Source: MAG-120531 sp041163765
GTDB lineage: Bacteria > Bacteroidota > Bacteroidia > Flavobacteriales > Flavobacteriaceae
Direction of reading: 5' to 3'
Assembly: GCA_041163765.1 (NCBI GenBank)
Contig: JBEAQS010000107.1
Span: 1-8,828, forward strand
Length of the DNA stretch: 8,828 bases
This document shows, piece after piece, positions 6,597 to 8,828 of the stretch (the first letter of the stretch is position 1; each line of letters begins with the position of its first letter). Made by a program: the position numbers and the translations under genes. Under the pieces are notes generated by a model that worked only from the letters and a program-made list of their open reading frames with translations, was not told the origin of the DNA and searched no databases.

Positions 6597-6659
6597 CTAA
6601 ATGCGTTGGTTTTGCATCAAAAAGTAGCCCTCAGCTAAGGCTTTGGAGGGACCAATTCC

Positions 6660-6667
6660 TATATTTG
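6660..6667 (+). promoter_or_regulatory. -7 promoter box for tyrS
   Basis: TATATTTG matches the TAnnTTTG consensus exactly and ends 20 bases before the tyrS ATG at 6688, giving a leader of about 16 bases. A TTTG at 6642-6645 could be the -33 element, although the 14-base spacing is short. The box lies inside the upstream in-frame extension of the ORF, which argues against the TTG start at 6643. Confidence 0.55.
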
Positions 6668-6687
6668 CCCTCGAAAGAATACCTACG

Positions 6688-7980
6688 ATGAAGAATTTTG
6701 TTGCTGAATTGACTTGGCGAGGCATGATCCACGATGTGATGCCCGAAACGGAAGCCCATTTGATGGAATCTATGCGTGCAGCTTATGTGGGCATTGATCC
6801 CACAGCAGATTCTTTGCACATCGGTCACTTGGTGGGCGTGATGATGCTCAAACACTTTCAACTTTGCGGTCATAAGCCTGTTGCTTTGGTCGGGGGTGCC
6901 ACGGGAATGATTGGCGATCCCTCGGGCAAATCAGCCGAACGCAACCTTTTGGATGAACCGACACTCAGGCATAACCAAGAAGCGATCAAGGGTCAACTCG
7001 CCCGTTTTTTAGATTTTCAAAGCGATATGCCCAATGCGGCGGTACTGGTCAACAATTACGATTGGATGCATTCCTTTACCTTTTTGGATTTTATCCGCGA
7101 TGTGGGTAAACACATTACCGTGAATTACATGATGGCCAAAGATTCGGTGAAAAAACGTCTTTCTGCGGATGCTAAAGAGGGAATGTCTTTTACCGAGTTC
7201 ACGTATCAGTTGGTGCAAGGGTATGATTTTTTACACCTCTACCGCACCCTAGACTGTACCTTGCAGATGGGCGGTAGCGATCAGTGGGGCAACATCACCA
7301 CAGGAACTGAACTGATCAGACGTATCGGTGGGGGTAAGGGTTATGCGATGACCTGTCCTCTGATTACCAAAGCCGACGGCACCAAGTTTGGCAAGACCGA
7401 AGGCGGAAATATTTGGTTGGATGCCCACCGCACCTCGCCGTATGCTTTTTATCAATACTGGTTGAACACGTCTGATGAAGACGCCGCCAAATACATCAAA
7501 ATATTTACGCTTTTGGATCAGCCTACGATTGAAGGATTGATCCAAGCGCACCAAGCAGCGCCCCATGAGCGTGCTTTGCAAACCAAGCTCGCCGAGGAAG
7601 TGACTGTTTTGGTGCATGGAAGACAGGCTTTAGATCGCGCCCAACAGGCCAGTGCAATTCTTTTTGGTCAAGCAACCGCTGAGATGGTGCGCAGTTTGGA
7701 TGAGCGCAGTTTGTTGGACGCTTTTGAAGGGGTTCCTCAGGCGGAGGTGTCTCGCGACCTATTGGTTGCTGGATTGGGGATCATAGACGCATTGGCCGGG
7801 AACACAGGTTTTCTTCCCTCTAATGGTGCAGCTCGACGCGAATTGCAACAAAACGCTATATCCGTCAATAAAGAAAAAGTTACCGAGCACCGTTTGATCA
7901 CGCCCGACGATTTGATCGCGGATCGTTATGTGCTTTTGCAAAAAGGAAAGAAAAACTATTATTTATTGGTGGTTGTGTAG
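6688..7980 (+). CDS. tyrS: Tyrosyl-tRNA synthetase
   Basis: This 430-residue class I aminoacyl-tRNA synthetase charges tRNA-Tyr with tyrosine in the cytoplasm. The catalytic domain begins with YVGIDPTADSLHIGHLVG (33-50), containing the HIGH signature at 44-47. The tyrosine pocket is marked by QGYDF (177-181) and GGSDQWGNI (195-203), and the KMSKS-type loop reads KFGKT (233-237) in the bacterial TyrS form. An S4-like RNA-binding domain occupies about residues 365-428 (LPSNGAARRELQQNAISVN). Length is typical of bacterial TyrS. The frame is open to a TTG at 6643, but the ATG at 6688 follows a consensus -7 box and starts at the usual place before the first helix. No T-box or other leader structure is visible, as expected for this phylum. 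Its TAG abuts the stop of the convergent acyl-protein synthetase-like gene. Confidence 0.96.
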   Translation: MKNFVAELTWRGMIHDVMPETEAHLMESMRAAYVGIDPTADSLHIGHLVGVMMLKHFQLCGHKPVALVGGATGMIGDPSGKSAERNLLDEPTLRHNQEAIKGQLARFLDFQSDMPNAAVLVNNYDWMHSFTFLDFIRDVGKHITVNYMMAKDSVKKRLSADAKEGMSFTEFTYQLVQGYDFLHLYRTLDCTLQMGGSDQWGNITTGTELIRRIGGGKGYAMTCPLITKADGTKFGKTEGGNIWLDAHRTSPYAFYQYWLNTSDEDAAKYIKIFTLLDQPTIEGLIQAHQAAPHERALQTKLAEEVTVLVHGRQALDRAQQASAILFGQATAEMVRSLDERSLLDAFEGVPQAEVSRDLLVAGLGIIDALAGNTGFLPSNGAARRELQQNAISVNKEKVTEHRLITPDDLIADRYVLLQKGKKNYYLLVVV

Positions 7981-8828
7981 CTACTGGTTGACAGCGACCA
8001 AAAGATTACACCCCCTAATTTCTGCGTGATCGAAACGCCCGAGTACCTTAAATTGCCCAGGAGCGGTCAGACGACCTAAATCTTGGGTAGAGATAAAGCT
8101 GCAAGAATCAACGTTGGCCAGATCAATAATGTCGATTCCACCGCTCTGTCCTTCAGGCAATCGCGTCAGTGGATCTTCTGTATCTCTTAAGTTTACCCGC
8201 ATCCAAGGAGGGCAAGAAAAAACTCCATTTCCTGTGGAATAGGCCTGGGACAATAATTCGGTCATGCCGTACTCGCTGTGAATGGATAGACCACCCCAGG
8301 CAGTGCTCAACTTTTGGTGTACTTCTTCGCGTATCATTTCTCTCCCTCTTCCTTTCATACCGCCGGTCTCCATGACTATGGTGTGCTTCAGTTTCATGGG
8401 GTATTGATCGGCAAAGTCCAAAAGGGCAAAAGTAACCCCCAAGAGCAAGGTAGGTGTTTGAGCTGCTTCTAAGCTTAGGATGGTTTCGCTCAAGTCTTGG
8501 TATTGATCGAGGTAGAATCCGCTTTTGGGATGACCGCTTCTCTGAATCATGTCCTGGGCCATATAGACCAACGAAGATCCCGTGCGTTCCAGATAGGCAG
8601 GTAATAGCGCCAATACACAGTAGTTTTCTACGGGGCCGTAAAACAACTCCCATGCCTGGCGAAAGCTCTCTTCATATACGTCTATTCTGGGAACGTAGTG
8701 TTTGCTGGGAACCATGCCTGTGGTGGCACTCGAGGTGAAAAATCGATTTAACGCTGATCCCTGCCGCACTACTTGATGCGTTTTAAAAAACGAAATGGGC
8801 AAATAAGGTATTTGTTCCACCGACTCGA
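7981..8828 (-). CDS. LuxE/PaaK-type acyl-protein synthetase-like enzyme (partial, N-terminus beyond right edge)
   Basis: The open frame runs to the window edge. The first possible start inside (GTG 8820) is preceded by further sense codons and lies within the family's conserved IPYLPISFFK segment, so the true start is outside and perhaps 40 residues are missing. Counting from that GTG, motifs are the nucleotide-binding loop SSATTG (30-35), LPAYLERTGSSLVYM (73-87), ETGGMKGRGREMI (151-163), the adenylate-forming core YGMTEL (184-189), STQDLGR (244-250) and LGRFDHAEIRGCNLL (260-274). These place it in the ANL adenylating superfamily near LuxE, which activates a fatty acyl group as an acyl-adenylate. 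No other lux genes are present, so a bioluminescence role is unlikely; in Bacteroidota such genes are commonly annotated simply as acyltransferase. The substrate is unknown. The gene converges on tyrS with no gap between the stops. Confidence 0.82.
   Translation of the reverse strand, partial: ESVEQIPYLPISFFKTHQVVRQGSALNRFFTSSATTGMVPSKHYVPRIDVYEESFRQAWELFYGPVENYCVLALLPAYLERTGSSLVYMAQDMIQRSGHPKSGFYLDQYQDLSETILSLEAAQTPTLLLGVTFALLDFADQYPMKLKHTIVMETGGMKGRGREMIREEVHQKLSTAWGGLSIHSEYGMTELLSQAYSTGNGVFSCPPWMRVNLRDTEDPLTRLPEGQSGGIDIIDLANVDSCSFISTQDLGRLTAPGQFKVLGRFDHAEIRGCNLLVAVNQ

Noticed and set aside
6601..6642. Small hairpins (ATGC/GCAT and AGCC/GGCT) between the lipoprotein gene and tyrS
   Set aside because: Stems of only four base pairs and no following T-run, so they do not qualify as intrinsic terminators.
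8153..8653. Minus-strand open frame of 166 residues in a second frame of the LuxE-like gene
   Set aside because: Same-strand frame-shifted shadow, rich in Arg, Ser and His and without domain motifs, while the main frame has clear family motifs.

Overview
The window is ordinary chromosomal DNA from a member of the Bacteroidota, most likely a Flavobacteriales-type bacterium. Three things point there. Two domains known almost only from that phylum are present (DUF4271 and DUF4296). Genes generally lack a Shine-Dalgarno sequence, and several starts are preceded by the phylum's characteristic -7 promoter box (TAnnTTTG). The protein sequences of the uroporphyrinogen-III synthase, dihydroorotase and saccharopine reductase also follow the Bacteroidota versions of these families. 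No insertion sequence, phage gene, CRISPR array, tRNA or rRNA was seen. Coding density is very high, and every gap between genes is shorter than about 125 bases.

Layout. (1) Bases 1-788, minus strand: the first 262 residues of a saccharopine reductase-like enzyme that runs off the left edge. (2) Bases 912-3975, minus strand: a tight three-gene operon read from right to left, namely a GT39 membrane glycosyltransferase, a DUF4271 membrane protein and uroporphyrinogen-III synthase. The genes overlap by 13 and 4 bases, and the operon ends in a clear intrinsic terminator at 861-886. (3) Bases 3976-4052: a compact divergent promoter region built on a perfect 10-bp inverted repeat, each arm of which carries a consensus -7 box facing outwards. 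(4) Bases 4053-6596, plus strand: polyprenol-phosphate mannose synthase, dihydroorotase and a DUF4296 lipoprotein, probably one transcript. (5) Bases 6688-7980, plus strand: tyrosyl-tRNA synthetase with its own -7 box. (6) Bases 7981-8828, minus strand: most of a LuxE/PaaK-type acyl-protein synthetase-like enzyme that starts beyond the right edge. Its stop codon directly abuts the stop of tyrS.

How the genes work together. The divergent pair at about 4 kb is the most coherent functional unit. The GT2 enzyme should make polyprenyl-phosphate-mannose in the cytoplasm, and the GT39 membrane enzyme is of the class that uses such a donor on the periplasmic side. The rest is a mixed housekeeping neighbourhood (pyrimidine, haem, lysine degradation, translation) of the kind often kept together in Bacteroidota genomes. 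I found no convincing evidence for a wholly undescribed system. The points most worth a second look are the inverted-repeat divergent promoter, the non-canonical QxH metal motif of the dihydroorotase, and the large uncharacterised C-terminal half of the GT39 protein.
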